NCBI RefSeq assembly: GCF_963576615.1
Contig: NC_088708.1
Span: 4,278,001 to 4,342,000, forward strand
Reading direction: 5' to 3'
DNA: 64,000 nucleotides
Origin: Watersipora subatra
Taxonomy: Eukaryota; Bryozoa; Gymnolaemata; Cheilostomatida; Watersiporidae
Shown here in pieces: positions 1-11,640 of the stretch. Each line of letters starts with the position of its first letter. The first letter of the stretch is position 1. A model generated the notes under the pieces. It was not told the origin of the DNA and did not search any database. It saw only the letters and a list, made by a program, of their open reading frames with translations. A program made the translations under genes and the position numbers.

Positions 1-115
1 TGTGGTTGCATTCTTCGTGAGTTCAAGTCCAGTGGAATGCAAAATGTTATGTCCAAGATTTTAATAGCTATAGCTGGACAGACAGACGACAAACATTGAC
101 AAATATATACAAAGA
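1..115 (+). repeat. 3' part of a SINE-like interspersed repeat (copy e)
   Basis: The window opens inside the tail of a repeat also seen near 24.4, 28.7 and 60.1 kb. A degenerate box-B-like stretch (gagttcaagtcc, about 19-30) is followed by the shared tail around tccaagattttaatagctata and gctggacagac. The tRNA-like sequence lies near the 3' end of this repeat, not at its head. The 5' part lies outside the window. Confidence 0.55.
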
Positions 116-3100
116 GAGATGTCTCCTTTGGCATTGGGAACAATGTTTCCAACTATTTGATTTCTAGAAAATTTTCAAAACTAATATGTAACATTCTTTA
201 CACAATGTGGCCAAAATAAAGTGAATTTCTCCCTGAGTGACAAAGCAAATTTTTCTTGCGGTTGTTCTCCAGTTAACTGCAACACCTTTTATGCAGTTTG
301 TTAACAACAATTAGATTCGTATTGACTACATGGATGATAGTCATTACTTGGGCGTCACTATTTAAATCCATTATACTCGTACTTTATTTAGTGAGAGCAG
401 CAATCAGCTACAACGAGGTTGCAACAGGGCTAATTGATATAGAAGTTTGAGTGAAGTAGATTAAACTTTTACCAATAGAACTGATCAGTTAACTTTTGTG
501 GATACATACCTGAATGCCGAAGTAGAAGATGCATATCAATGCCAATGAGGTTGCTCACAGAAAGTATTTAATAGAGGGAACTTGTTGTTACTGTTCTAAT
601 ACTCTGCTGTGTTTGCGTGAACTTGGTTATGTTCTCTAGACTAAAAGAAATTTATAATTGTATTTTACTTTGATAGTTTGTGAGGTTAAAGAAAAAGGTA
701 GTTGTGGTGAATTGTTAGTGGCCATGAATAGTTGTGGGCCATGAAAACATTTATCCATCCAACAAATTAGCAAATGATCGATCATACATCTCTGGTGGCT
801 TTATACCCATCCACCATGATTGGCTACGTAACCTCATGTCACTCTCACAGACTATTGAACATTTAGTGTAAAACTTTCTCCAGACCTATATAAACAATAA
901 ATATCATAATGTGGTAAATTTGCTGACTGAGCAAAGGCTACGCATGTTGTGGTCAACCACAAAAAATGTCAGAGAAGGACACCATTTGATCATTGTTGAG
1001 AAAGCCTGTGAACCACTTTTTATCATATAAAAGAGATGATGAATGTGAATTCCCTTGGGAGGTTTTCTACAATGTAGTGTATTCATCTTTAACTAAAAAA
1101 TCAGTGTATTTAGTGGCCGATTCAAACCAGGAGATAATAAGTATACAGTTGAATCTTCTGCAACTTGTGCACTATATACATGTATATAACCAGATACACT
1201 CTCGAGGTTAATGCTAAGTTTAAAAAAGGAAGTCATTCAATAACTTACGTGTTTCACCAAATTGAACGATTGCGAAATCACATTGGTGATACAGATCGTT
1301 GTTCTGATACAGATATCAGAACCAAAAAAATTGGGAGTGCCAATGTGGAAGTAAATTGCAAAAAATTTTCAGTGCTTAATTCAAATCAAGGCAGGAATGC
1401 TTCAAAATGAATTTTTGAGTTGGGTTTCAAAACGTTTTCCTGACTGACTTATTTGCCTGCAAGCTAGGCAGACACATTATAAGTGCATAACACTCACCAA
1501 AAATTCTGAAAAAAAACACTTGAAGAAATAAAATTATTTTGTCAACCAGGGCTAGACTGAGTTAAACAACCCTTGAGAATACAGAGTAAGGCCAAGCTAA
1601 GCAATATCGGAGGCGAGAAATTTACCTCACTTTAACTTTGAAGTGAACTAACAGTTCTAGCCTGACTCTACCGTAACAGCCTACAAAACAAACGTGAATG
1701 AAAATCAAAAATGACAAATAGATGAACCGATGGTAAGGCCTCAACCTTCACTATTAATGCCCATGAGAAAACTAAAAGCGAAAATGCTAGATGATGGATT
1801 AAGCATGTGATGTTTATGCGAAGTTTTACTAGTCACTTTTTGTTCATCGCTATTGGTGTAGGCTTGTTACTTTTCTCTCTCCTTCCCTCCCGCCTCCCTA
1901 CTTTGATAGTTCATCGCTATTGGTGCAGGCTTGTTACTTTTCCCTCTCCTTCCCTCCTGCCTCCCTATTTTTGTTTGATGTACTTATACAGGGTTTTCTC
2001 AAAAATACTCTTTCCTACATATCGGTGTGCTTCTGTGTGCTAATTCCAGGACAAAGATTTATTTGGATACCCTTAATATAGTTTTACCATTTGAAGGGTT
2101 TATTTGTCTTCTCATTACACAAATAGTGACTAGTAAAGCTAATTGTGTATTGAAAACTTTATTCTTCACCAAAAAACAAAACCTTTGGAAAGTGAATTGG
2201 ACGATGCAACAGCAGTAATTTGGTATCTGGCAAATATCTCTTAAGTTTTTTGATTACCTCCTCAAAACAATCCAATTAAAAATTCATGAAGCAGTCAAAT
2301 GTTGGCAAATAGATTGTGTAGATGAATGCAAAATGCCCCATGACTACATGTACTAGATTTTGTGAACTGTCGGGTATACCATTTTAGATCGCTGTTATTG
2401 TGCATTGCGCAAAGAATACATTGATTAACTGGCTATTTAAGATTTTCAGACATCTGATTTCAGAATACACATCTATTTACTGTTCTGTATAGATGATTGG
2501 TTGCAAAACATGATTCATTTGATTAATGGAATGCATACACACTAGCAAAAGTATGACCTAAATCTGGTAAGGAGTCCATTTGTGGTCCATATTTAAATTT
2601 TCATCCGTTCATAGCCTCTGTTAACAAAAGACAATGTTAGTGAAGCAAATGTTATATTGAATAGCAATTCAGGTAATGTGCTAAGAAATTGACAGGGTGG
2701 CATTCAGGAGTTACTAATGCCAAAAAATCCTCAATGAAACTGCAATTCCAACTGAAAGAGCAGAAAGAGTGTTGGGTAAAAGGTTGGTCCATTTATTTGG
2801 TCAACATTCTGTTTGCGATTTACACATTGCTGAGATGATAGGCCTAGTATGAGCCTTTGAAACTTTGGTTGTTCAGTTGCAGATCAGCCAACCACTTTGA
2901 CCCAACAGCAAAAGCTTCATTATCACAAACATGCAATGAATCTAAACGCAAAAAACTCAGGTCACCTGCATAAACATTTGACCATTGCCGAGAAGCATCT
3001 TCACTTTCAATGTCACGGGCTTTTCTGGCATAACACATTTTGCTTTTTGTGAAATGATTGAATTATTTGCATACTGCGCATCATTTGTCATATGCTCCAA

Positions 3101-3369
3101 ATCATCGCAAGGTATGAGATTTTCCATAAAACTTGCAGTTCGTTAATCGTTTGCTACAGCACCAATAAACTTTTTTCCATTTATTTCTTACATAGATGAT
3201 TCAAGATAGTCTCTTTCATTCTTAACTTTGTCTTAATGTAGTCGACAGTAGCAATGGGATCGAGTTGTAGCTCTTGTCTGACTTAGATGCCAACAGACAC
3301 ATCTTTATCATAGTTTTAAATAACTCGTTCGAAAATTCACATTTTCCTGCTAACTCATAGTTTTTTTAA
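116..3369. other. Non-coding, no gene recognised
   Basis: AT-rich sequence in which only short open frames occur; none of them resembles a known protein or has convincing splice context. The one internal repeat noted is the direct duplication at 1842-1968. Nothing else could be supported here. Confidence 0.5.
1842..1968 (+). repeat. Two-copy direct repeat, about 67 bp
   Basis: A segment starting ttcatcgctattggtg and continuing through a pyrimidine-rich tract (ctctccttccctcc) occurs twice in tandem, the second copy starting at about 1910, with a few mismatches. It looks like a simple local duplication. Confidence 0.8.
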
Positions 3370-4306
3370 AGCACATAAATTACATAATTTTTTATTATAT
3401 ATTTCAATACATCAGAGTCTTGGCTTTCGAATGAGACTATATTCAATAGACAAAGAATAATAGAACTATGAAAAACAGGGTGTCAAAAGTATGTCCTGCA
3501 AAAAAAGACACTTGGTTCAGGTTTTCAAAATGTGATGTCACAATTATTATTTAGCCTTAGGTAGTCGATCCCTTTCGCTGCTATTGAGGCTGCGCTTTTC
3601 TGTGACAATCGGTGCTGTTAAACCAAGAGAGTGCTAATAATAAACTAGGATTTTAGATAATCAACAATGCCGGGGATCGTGCTAACGCCCGACCAATACA
3701 AACACATGTTCTGGGTTAATTAATTATACTTCAATAAATGTACTGTCGTTGATAAAGGTAATGAAATCACATCGATTAAATTGTGACCTGCGCTTTCGTG
3801 GCCCTAGGACTACATGTCAATCGCATTTTCGCGAGATCACGCAATGCTTGAAACTAATTAGTCTCAGGCGCGACCCTCAACATCACAATAAAATGAGAGG
3901 GCTAGTGCATAATATCATCGGGAAAACATAGTATGGTGCTTGGAATCCGAGTTATTTATCATAGAAATAATCTGTACATAGAGAACTAATGACGCTGATT
4001 CCTTCGTCATCTTCATTGGTTCTCTGGAGTTGTCCTATCTTCGCCTGACACTAGCGTCATTATCGAAGTTGATAAATATAAGCGGTAAGCAATAAAATAG
4101 GCGGTAAGAGCACACAACACCGCATAAGAAAATTGTGACGTCACAATTTCCGAGCCTATGCCAAAAAACATTTTTGCGGTAGAGCTCTGGGGAAATCTTA
4201 TAAACACCAACCAATGTCTGTCTCACCATAGCAAACAATAGCTCATTCGAAAGCCAAGACTGATGTATTGAAATATACAATAAAAAAATTATGTAATTTA
4301 TGTGCT
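3370..4306. mobile_element. MITE family B, TTAA target duplication
   Basis: A 937-bp non-autonomous DNA transposon. Its terminal inverted repeats start AGCACATAAATTACATAAT and run for about 70 bp with few mismatches; the right arm, about 4240-4306, is the reverse complement of the left. TTAA lies directly outside each end (3366-3369 and 4307-4310). Inner palindromic pieces containing TGACGTCACAATT-like sequence occur near 3530 and 4135. No transposase frame is present. A TTAA duplication is known from piggyBac, Kolobok and Sola3 elements; the termini do not decide between them. Confidence 0.85.
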
Positions 4307-4805
4307 TTAAGCTCCTCAGCCGAATACTTAATTTTCTGTCCACAACTGTTTAGCAGAACAGCGGTGCAATGTAATATAATGTATTGCTAGTCGGATTGAA
4401 ATAATTCTGTAAAGCCTGAACTGTTCATTCATACGGCAGTTGAGGTTTTTCTTTGGCTTCATTAATTGTAGGTTTGGCAATAATTAGTTGAGAATAAAGT
4501 TTTTTAGCTACTTCACCAAATTTATAGGTTAATGAGTTGACTTGAAGCCAGATGCTAAACGAAACCTCTCAAAATTTGATATCCATTGAGACTATCCCTC
4601 ATGCATATTTTTCATGATCTAATGCTTTGGATATTTGAGGTTGGAGCCTGCAATTTCTGTTGTATAATTAGTCATTGTTTAGTAATAATATAATTAGTAT
4701 TTGATCTTGCCTATGACACAATGTTATGTGATTATTCCATCAGTGTCAAGTCAGATATGTAGCTGTCATACAGAAAAAGTTTATTATAAATGTTTAAACA
4801 TCAGG

Positions 4806-5253
4806 TAAGGCTGGTTCACGCCATATCGCCATTAGTGAGCGTTTTCCTTTCGGCGTTTATCGTCGAATATGTGAACTGTGAACCAAGGGCATCAACAGAG
4901 CATCGCAGACCCATCGGGAATGTTTGCAGCTGTCAAACTTTCCCGACACTTCGCCGAGCATCGACGACTGCCTTTTTAATATGAACCATTTCGGCGATGG
5001 TAATTCGCGGTCGAGGATAGCGTGATTCATTCATATCCGTTCATGATAGTCACGGCGAGACTAGTTTTTTATTCCAGCGCGCGAAAACAAAGAGGTTTCT
5101 TTGCGAACATATAAAAAGATAAATAATAACACTACGCCTTGGAGTATTTCCGGATGCCAACGCGGATGGGTTTGAGATAGTGTGAACATAGTTATCATCG
5201 ACAATCCCCAAAGTATTGTGGCATCAACACCGCAATAGTGTGAACCAGCTTTT
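4806..5253. mobile_element. Probable small MITE with GCTGGTTCAC ends
   Basis: The segment begins with ggctggttcacgcc and ends with gtgtgaaccagc, its inverted match of about 13 bp; short internal sequences are CG-rich compared with the flanks. The target duplication is not clear. The ends resemble those of Harbinger-type MITEs, but this is a judgement from the termini only. Confidence 0.5.
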
Positions 5254-5310
5254 AGCAGCAACTGTGTTCACCAGAATGGATGATCATTGTTATATAACTG
5301 CTACACAGCC

Positions 5311-5396
5311 ATTACGTAACCATTACGTAACCATTACGTAATCATTACATAATCATTACATAATCATTACATAATCATTACATAATCATTACGTAA
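5311..5396 (+). repeat. 11-bp tandem repeat
   Basis: About eight units of cattacgtaac, which drift to cattacataat in the later units. Confidence 0.9.
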
Positions 5397-5678
5397 AAGC
5401 CAGCTTGATTCAAATTTCTAATAAGACATTAACAACATGCACGCCAACAACATTGTTAACCACACAGAATAAGAAATGTGTACATTTCACCACTAGATGG
5501 CAGAAGCTCTGTGACTGCAATGATCTATAGCCTTATGATATTATTTCCAACCAGCTGAGAAAAAGGGGAATTTGACAGGAGGGCCGCCGTTTCCAGAACA
5601 AAACATGAAGTTATCTTTCCATTGAAATACGCAACAAATGGTGTCGGTTAAATGTGCCAAGAGACTAGCTGTTTTTAA

Positions 5679-6479
5679 AGGTTGACTGGCATCAAAATTT
5701 ACATTGGTTATTTGGTATCAAAAGGTTTACCATGTTTTACTCTGCTGTGTTGTAAGTTCAAAATATGTGGAAATCTGATTACAAGCTCTTAAAAGCTCAA
5801 AAATGAACAGTTAATCGCAGCCATCACAAAAACCTCATAGGTTGGAATCCCTTTCCAAAATGGCTCAAATGTGACGTAGTTGAACACGATGTGCTTCTGT
5901 TTACGCTTTCATGCAACCTCATTCATCGAAATATTTTCACAAATAAACTTCACGTATTCATTAAACCATGTCTATTGTCCTTACGCGTCTATTTCATTAT
6001 CATCGTAATGCTGTCATTTTGAGCACTGATATCTCAAAATACCTCTGTGAAAATTTGTATAATTTTTTAACTTTAGCTCGAATTAGTGCATATCATCCTC
6101 TAATAAACATGACGAGTCTGTTGGTCACCTGTGATGGTCGGAAAATGCTGCAGAAACTGTTCGCCCCATTTGACGGAAAAGATGGGTCACATGATCAGAT
6201 TATGACTAGATGATCATACCAAGCTGAAACAAACCTGTAAAATAGCGAACATCTATGTTTGATAAGAGTCTTCCGGTAGAAGTTAGAACCCAAGTGTTTG
6301 GTCCTAAACTATTATTGGCCTTTCATTTCACTAAATGACATCACATGTCAAAACAATAACTGTATCATCAAAATGAAGGGATTCCAACATACGGCCGGCC
6401 GCGTAACACAGCAGAGTAAGACATGATTAACCTTTTGACACCAAATAACTGTAATGAAAATTTTGTTGCAAGTCAACCT
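5679..6479. mobile_element. MITE family A, copy 1 (TTAA duplication)
   Basis: An 801-bp element with termini AGGTTGACTGGC at the left and GCAAGTCAACCT at the right, flanked by TTAA at 5675-5678 and 6480-6483. The inverted repeats extend about 135 bp inward and include the shared word ttacaagctcttaaaagct. The interior shares blocks with copies 2, 3 and 4 (9528, 22084, 56257) and codes for nothing recognisable. The open frame at 5968-6213 inside it recurs in other copies and is not taken as a gene. Confidence 0.9.
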
Positions 6480-6507
6480 TTAAGGAATTACATATTAAGA
6501 GGCACTA

Positions 6508-7640
6508 CATGGCAAAATCTGCTAATTACAACAAGCTAACTTGGGATGATCGCAGTGAAAAATTAAACCAACAGGAAACCGCTTTAATAGCACATCAGCC
6601 ATTTTTACAAGAGCCTCTGAATCAACTAAAAAGGCCAGAAAAGTGAGCAACAAGATAGCTATGACGATCAGCAAACACAGCAAACCTTTTACTAAGGGTG
6701 AAATTTTTAAAGACTGTGTACGAAAATTGTGGAGAAACTTGGTCTTGAGAACAAGGAAGATTTTGCTAATGTTTGTCTAGCTTGTAATACTATGAAGAAT
6801 TCAAGAAATTTCATTAGATATTAAAAGTCTGACACAAAATTAGCAAAATGTGACTTGTTTTTCATTGGCCTGCATAAGAGCATAGACACATATGACACAG
6901 ATCAGCTACAGACATTTAAGGGGAATGAACAATGCCATGAAAGCGAATGCAGAGCTTTTCAATCTTCAGAGTATGAAGGATCAAACAAGAAGAACAGATC
7001 TAATTGTTCTACAATAAATGAGATGAAAAACAGTGGAATGAATTCACTGAGATGATTACGGATGGCACACTGTCATGAGAGGTAGGAGAAGGGGATTATT
7101 GACCATTGTCTATAATAAAGTTAGTGAAAAGAGAAGCTAAGCTATCAAACTCCACTGTACTGACTCCACTGTATTGTTCATAAAGAGATGCTTTGTGCAA
7201 AAAATCTGAAATATGATCATGTAATGAAAGCAGTGATAAAGGTTATGATTATATTTGTTCCGAAGCCCTGTGCCACCGCCGGTTTCAACAGTGCAACAAT
7301 TTATGACAAATCAGCAAGGGGTCACAATGCTGTGGCACTTCTACTGCGTTATAGAAAAACATGGATGATTCTTGGCAAAAAGGGGATAACCAATGCCAGA
7401 TGAAGCTATCTGGTTACTTAGCTGGCTGATTTTAAAATTTCAGTTGACATAACATGGCATCTGAATGCAATGAACATGCGTTCATGAGCAAAATGGAGTG
7501 GTAAGCCAACTATAATCACACAGCAAAGCTTTTCTAAAGGCACAAGCAGAGCCTAACGCCATAAATTTCTCATCACTGCAGTTTCGCACAGGGCTGTGTC
7601 AGCGCGTCAATGAGAAGGTAAGCAATTAAGTCTCATCGCT
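6508..7640 (+). pseudogene. Decayed hAT transposase (ZBED/GTF2IRD2-like)
   Basis: Three-frame reading gives, in order, blocks typical of the hAT transposases related to ZBED5, SCAND3 and GTF2IRD2: an N-terminal block with SKHSKPFTKGE (about 6670-6710), a block ending FNLQSMKDQT (about 6955-6985), a TDG block with GLLTIVYNKVSEK, then LHC.VHKEMLCAKNLKYDHVMK (about 7165-7230), and near 7440-7530 a degenerate counterpart of the HLNELNLKLQG helix. Many stops and frameshifts separate the blocks, so it is a fossil. It starts about 25 bp after MITE A copy 1. The C-terminal dimerisation region, if kept, would lie after about 7640, but I could not recognise it with certainty. The family is inferred from motif order; I am fairly sure of it. 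Confidence 0.75.
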
Positions 7641-9523
7641 TGACGAATCTCAACAAAATTTGCAGGACTGATGGAGAAAACTTTTACATGCTCGAGTAAA
7701 AGGGCATCACATTTTTGCTTTTTTGCAGACCCTAATGACTCACTCGATCAGCTGCAATTTAGAGCTGCAGGGTAATGTAGAGTTCCACCGTCTGCGTGTA
7801 AAGCTCTCTTTTTTGACCTACGACCAGCTGGATTGAGGCAGGTTGGAAGCAATTCGTTTCTCTCAATCAGTCATGGCAATTAAGACTGTCTATAGTTGTG
7901 GCTTGCAGATATTGTTACATTTACCTTTTACACTATAGAACTGCATGCGAATGTTCAAGGAATTTCTGTCTTTCGCTAGAACAGATTCACTCTCTCGACA
8001 GGAAGTATATGGTATCCAGTGGACAAAAACAGATCGAGATATGCTAGCATTTCCATCCTGATGCAGCGGCTAACTGATTTATAGGTTTGTTTATCCTCGT
8101 TCTTTAATGCCGCCACAGTGCATCACTGGTATAACGCATGACTTCTACAGGGGTTGTTTTTGCTTCTGTAAGGGTGTCCAGTTCAACCTCCCCATTTATA
8201 CGGGGGTTGACAGTTTAATCGTCGTCGGCCTGACCCATGGACAGGTGGTACTGGATTAGATATATTACCAACAGGGTGATGCTTATGGTGCAAATGCACC
8301 ACCCTGAATATGGCAAAAAAAATTAAAAAAAGATTTAAAATCCATCAAGAATTGAGTGAATTACATTTCACTGAGAACTTGCTTCAGGAAGAAACAAACA
8401 AAAACGGCCTAGTAGGCCTCGTTATAACGATCAAGTTTAAATAACCTTGACCTGAATTTGTTTAGCTTATAAACAAATGAGGGTGGTCCTAATAGACATC
8501 CCCAATTGAACCACAATTTTTTTAAAGAAGTGCTATAAGCAATTTTAAAAGCAAAATGTCTCAGAAGAAAGGCCAAAAACGAACTTTGGATTATTTCTTT
8601 CAACAATAAAACCACAATTCCAAAAAGTATGCCCTACTAAGTCTGTTTTATAAGAACATCGTTGTGTAGCTAATACTACAAAACATTTTTCATGGTAGTT
8701 TGCAGAAGTTATGGCTTATTTCTGCAAAGCCCAACCAAATAGCTTTTGAGGTTTCGTGATTGATTTTGTCTTGATTTTATTTTATTGCACAATTGTTTGT
8801 TAACTTTCCGTCTACATGTAATTTCGATATACATAGTATAATAAACATTATGAAACACCAATTTAATTAATCATATCTAATGTCAATTTATATTTCTAAA
8901 CTTGTTGTTTGCTGCAAACAAATGATTACACTTTTTGGGCTCAAACACACCTCTCCTTCATTCTAAGATGCCTAAATTTCAAAAAGTTCCACTAGTGCGG
9001 GCCAGGCAAGGGGTGGCCCCGCGCACCCCCTCCCACCCTAGATATATTACACAAATTTTGCTCTACACACTTTTTCCTAGATCCGCCCCTGACCAATAGC
9101 TGGTTCATACAGCCTGACCTGAATATTACGTCAAGCGATTCGTACATTTGCTAAAAAAACTGTGCTTGTTTGGCTCAACATAGTTGAGCAAGAAACCATT
9201 TTTAGTTGTGAATAGGACAAAAAATCTGCATGGTGATGCAACAAATTGACACTCGCTCGTACATCAAAACAACTGTTTTAGGGCCCGAAACTAAATGTTA
9301 CAGGCACAATCACAACAGAACCTTTAATATTAGTACGGGCAAGACATTTAGTGCTCGGAAGCAATATGTATTAATTACTGGCTTGAGTTCCAAAGTTTCT
9401 TTTTGATTTGAGATCAGGGAGCAATTAACAATGATAATTGTTGCTATTGAAGGTACAAGGTTTGATCCTTTTGAGTGAAGGTGTTGTTTTCCATGAAATT
9501 TGCAAAAAAAAATTTGGTAATAT
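7641..9523. other. Non-coding, no gene recognised
   Basis: There is no credible coding frame. A GC-richer stretch near 8990-9090, ending tccgcccctgacc, looks like the end of some interspersed repeat but has no partner in this window. The extreme C-terminal part of the hAT fossil could extend into the first few hundred bases. Confidence 0.4.
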
Positions 9524-9527
9524 TTAA

Positions 9528-10436
9528 AGGTTTACTTGCAACAAAATTCACATTACAGTTATTTGGTATCAAAAGATTCACCATGTCTTACCCTGCTGTG
9601 TTGTAGATGCAAAGTATGTGGAAATGTGATTACAAGCTCTTAAAAGCATAAAAATGAACAGTTAATCGCAGCCATCACGAAAACGCGTAGTGTGGAAGCT
9701 CCTTATTTTGACAACTTTCTCAAACATTTTGGTTATTGTTTTGACACGTGATGTTATCACATGAATTGAAAGGCCAAGAAAAGACTCGATGTAAGACGTC
9801 TTGTAGCACTAGTTTATGACAAACACTTCGGGTTTAACCGAAAAGCCTGTATCTAATATAGATGCTCGCTACTTTACAGTTTTGTTTTGGCTTGGTCTAA
9901 TCGTCTAGTCCAAATCTGATCATGTGACCCATACTTCCTGCCAAAGAGCCTGAATAATTTTTGCAGCATTTTTCTACTAACACAAGAGACCAACAGGTTC
10001 GACATGTTTATCAGAGGATGATATGCAATCCTTCGAGCCAAGGTTAAAAAATTAAACAAATTTTTACGGTAGGTTTTGAGATATCAGCGCTCAAAGTGAC
10101 AGCATTACAATGATGATGAAATCGACGCATAAGGACAATAGACATAGTTTTATTGAATGCGTGAAGTATATTTGTGAAAATATTTCGACGAATGAGGTTG
10201 TACGAAAGTGTAAACAGAAGCATTCGTGTTCAACTACACCCCATCTAAGCCGTTTTGGAAAGAGATTCCGATCTACGACGTTTTCATGATGGCTGCGATT
10301 AACTTTTCGTTTTTGAGCTTTTAATAGCTTGTAATCACATTTCCACATACTTTGCATCTACAACACAGCAGACTAAGACATGGTGAATCTTTTGGTACCA
10401 AATAACTGTAATGTGAATATTGCTGCAAGTCAACCT
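9528..10436. mobile_element. MITE family A, copy 2 (TTAA duplication)
   Basis: A 909-bp copy with ends AGGTTTACTTGCAAC and GCAAGTCAACCT, flanked by TTAA at 9524-9527 and 10437-10440. Left and right terminal arms of about 135 bp are inverted copies of each other. The open frames on the minus strand here are repeat sequence shared with copies 3 and 4. Confidence 0.9.
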
Positions 10437-10440
10437 TTAA

Positions 10441-10724
10441 TATTTCGCAAAATATTTTCACAAATATACTTCACGCACTCAATAAAACCATATCTATTGT
10501 TCTTACGAGTCTATTTTATTGTCATTGTAATGCTGTCACTTTCAGCACTGATATCTTGTAATCTACCGTGAAAATTCGTTTAATTTTTAACTTTAGCTCG
10601 AATGAGTACATATCATTGTCTGATAAACATGACGGGTCTGTTGGTCACCTGTGATAATCGAAAAATGCTGCAGAAACTGTTCGTGCCATTTATCAGGAAG
10701 TATGGGTCACATGATCAGATTACG
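10441..10724. mobile_element. Truncated interior of a further MITE A copy
   Basis: Directly after the right TTAA of copy 2 lies a stretch matching the interior of copy 1 (about 5930-6205), from the aatattttcacaaata block to gtcacatgatcagatta. Both terminal repeats are missing, so this is a fragment of an additional copy. Confidence 0.75.
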
Positions 10725-10765
10725 ATGCTGCAAGGAGTAGTAGTGTTAGTGCTAGCAGTAATAAG

Positions 10766-11074
10766 ATGATATCAGCTGATTGCGATAGCTCTTTAGAGTT
10801 AGTAGCCAGAACTAATAGTGACAGTGAATCTGGTTCAGATTGTGACTGGAGTGATTTTGCGTCGGAATCTGAGAGTGAAAGTGATGAAGAAGCTAGTAAC
10901 AGTTTTCATACTCATGGAGGTAGCAATGATGCTAGTGCCTGGACTACTATCAGAAATTTATATACTAATCAGGCTTCTGTAAGGGCAAATGCTTCCAAAA
11001 GTACCATAGCTAGAGAAATAATTATGAGAAGAAGTGACTTGAAACACGTTTATTTGTATTTACCTGTATCATAA
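10766..11074 (+). other. Unrecognised short acidic frame
   Basis: An open frame of 102 codons. Its first half is very acidic and Ser-rich (SDCDWSDFASESESESDEE) and the rest is basic. No splice context or family was recognised. It lies between a MITE A fragment and a GGGTTAA motif at 11192-11198 that resembles a piggyBac-type terminus (reverse complement TTAACCCTTTCACAGGCAAG). Acidic N-termini are common in piggyBac transposases, so a piggyBac remnant is possible; the catalytic part is absent and the frame may equally be chance. Confidence 0.25.
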
Positions 11075-11640
11075 ACACATAATACACGTTTACAATATAA
11101 ATAAGAGTGTATCAAGGATTTTTTTAAATTGATTTTTGAAAAATTAATTTGCCCCGGGCGTCTCAAATAGCCCAAAAACTTGCCTGTGAAAGGGTTAACT
11201 TGATGTTCTCGCATTTTTGGCAACAACAGGTACAGGTACCCTCTGGCTGATTAAGCTGGTTCATTTTATAGCACAATAGAGATAAGGTACCATATATGTG
11301 GTTGCGTGATATTGATACGCAATTTAAGTACTTATTTTTGTGGGCCTCCATAAAACACAACCTTTTTACCATTACCTAGCAAAAATAATTATGTGAAGCC
11401 AATAGACAATATTTTTTGTGATATTAGACAGCACAGCACAATAAGGAGATATTTAGTTAGCACAGTGTACAGAATACGTTTCATGTAATTTCTGCGTTTT
11501 AATAAATTGACATAGCAAGGTTTCCAGCTGTTTCGCCTCCCCTTCTTTCACGTTCTCGGGAAAGATTTTCAAGATTTATTCAACAGTATTTATCACTCAG
11601 TAGTGATAATGAAAAATGAATAACAAAAATAATCAATAAT

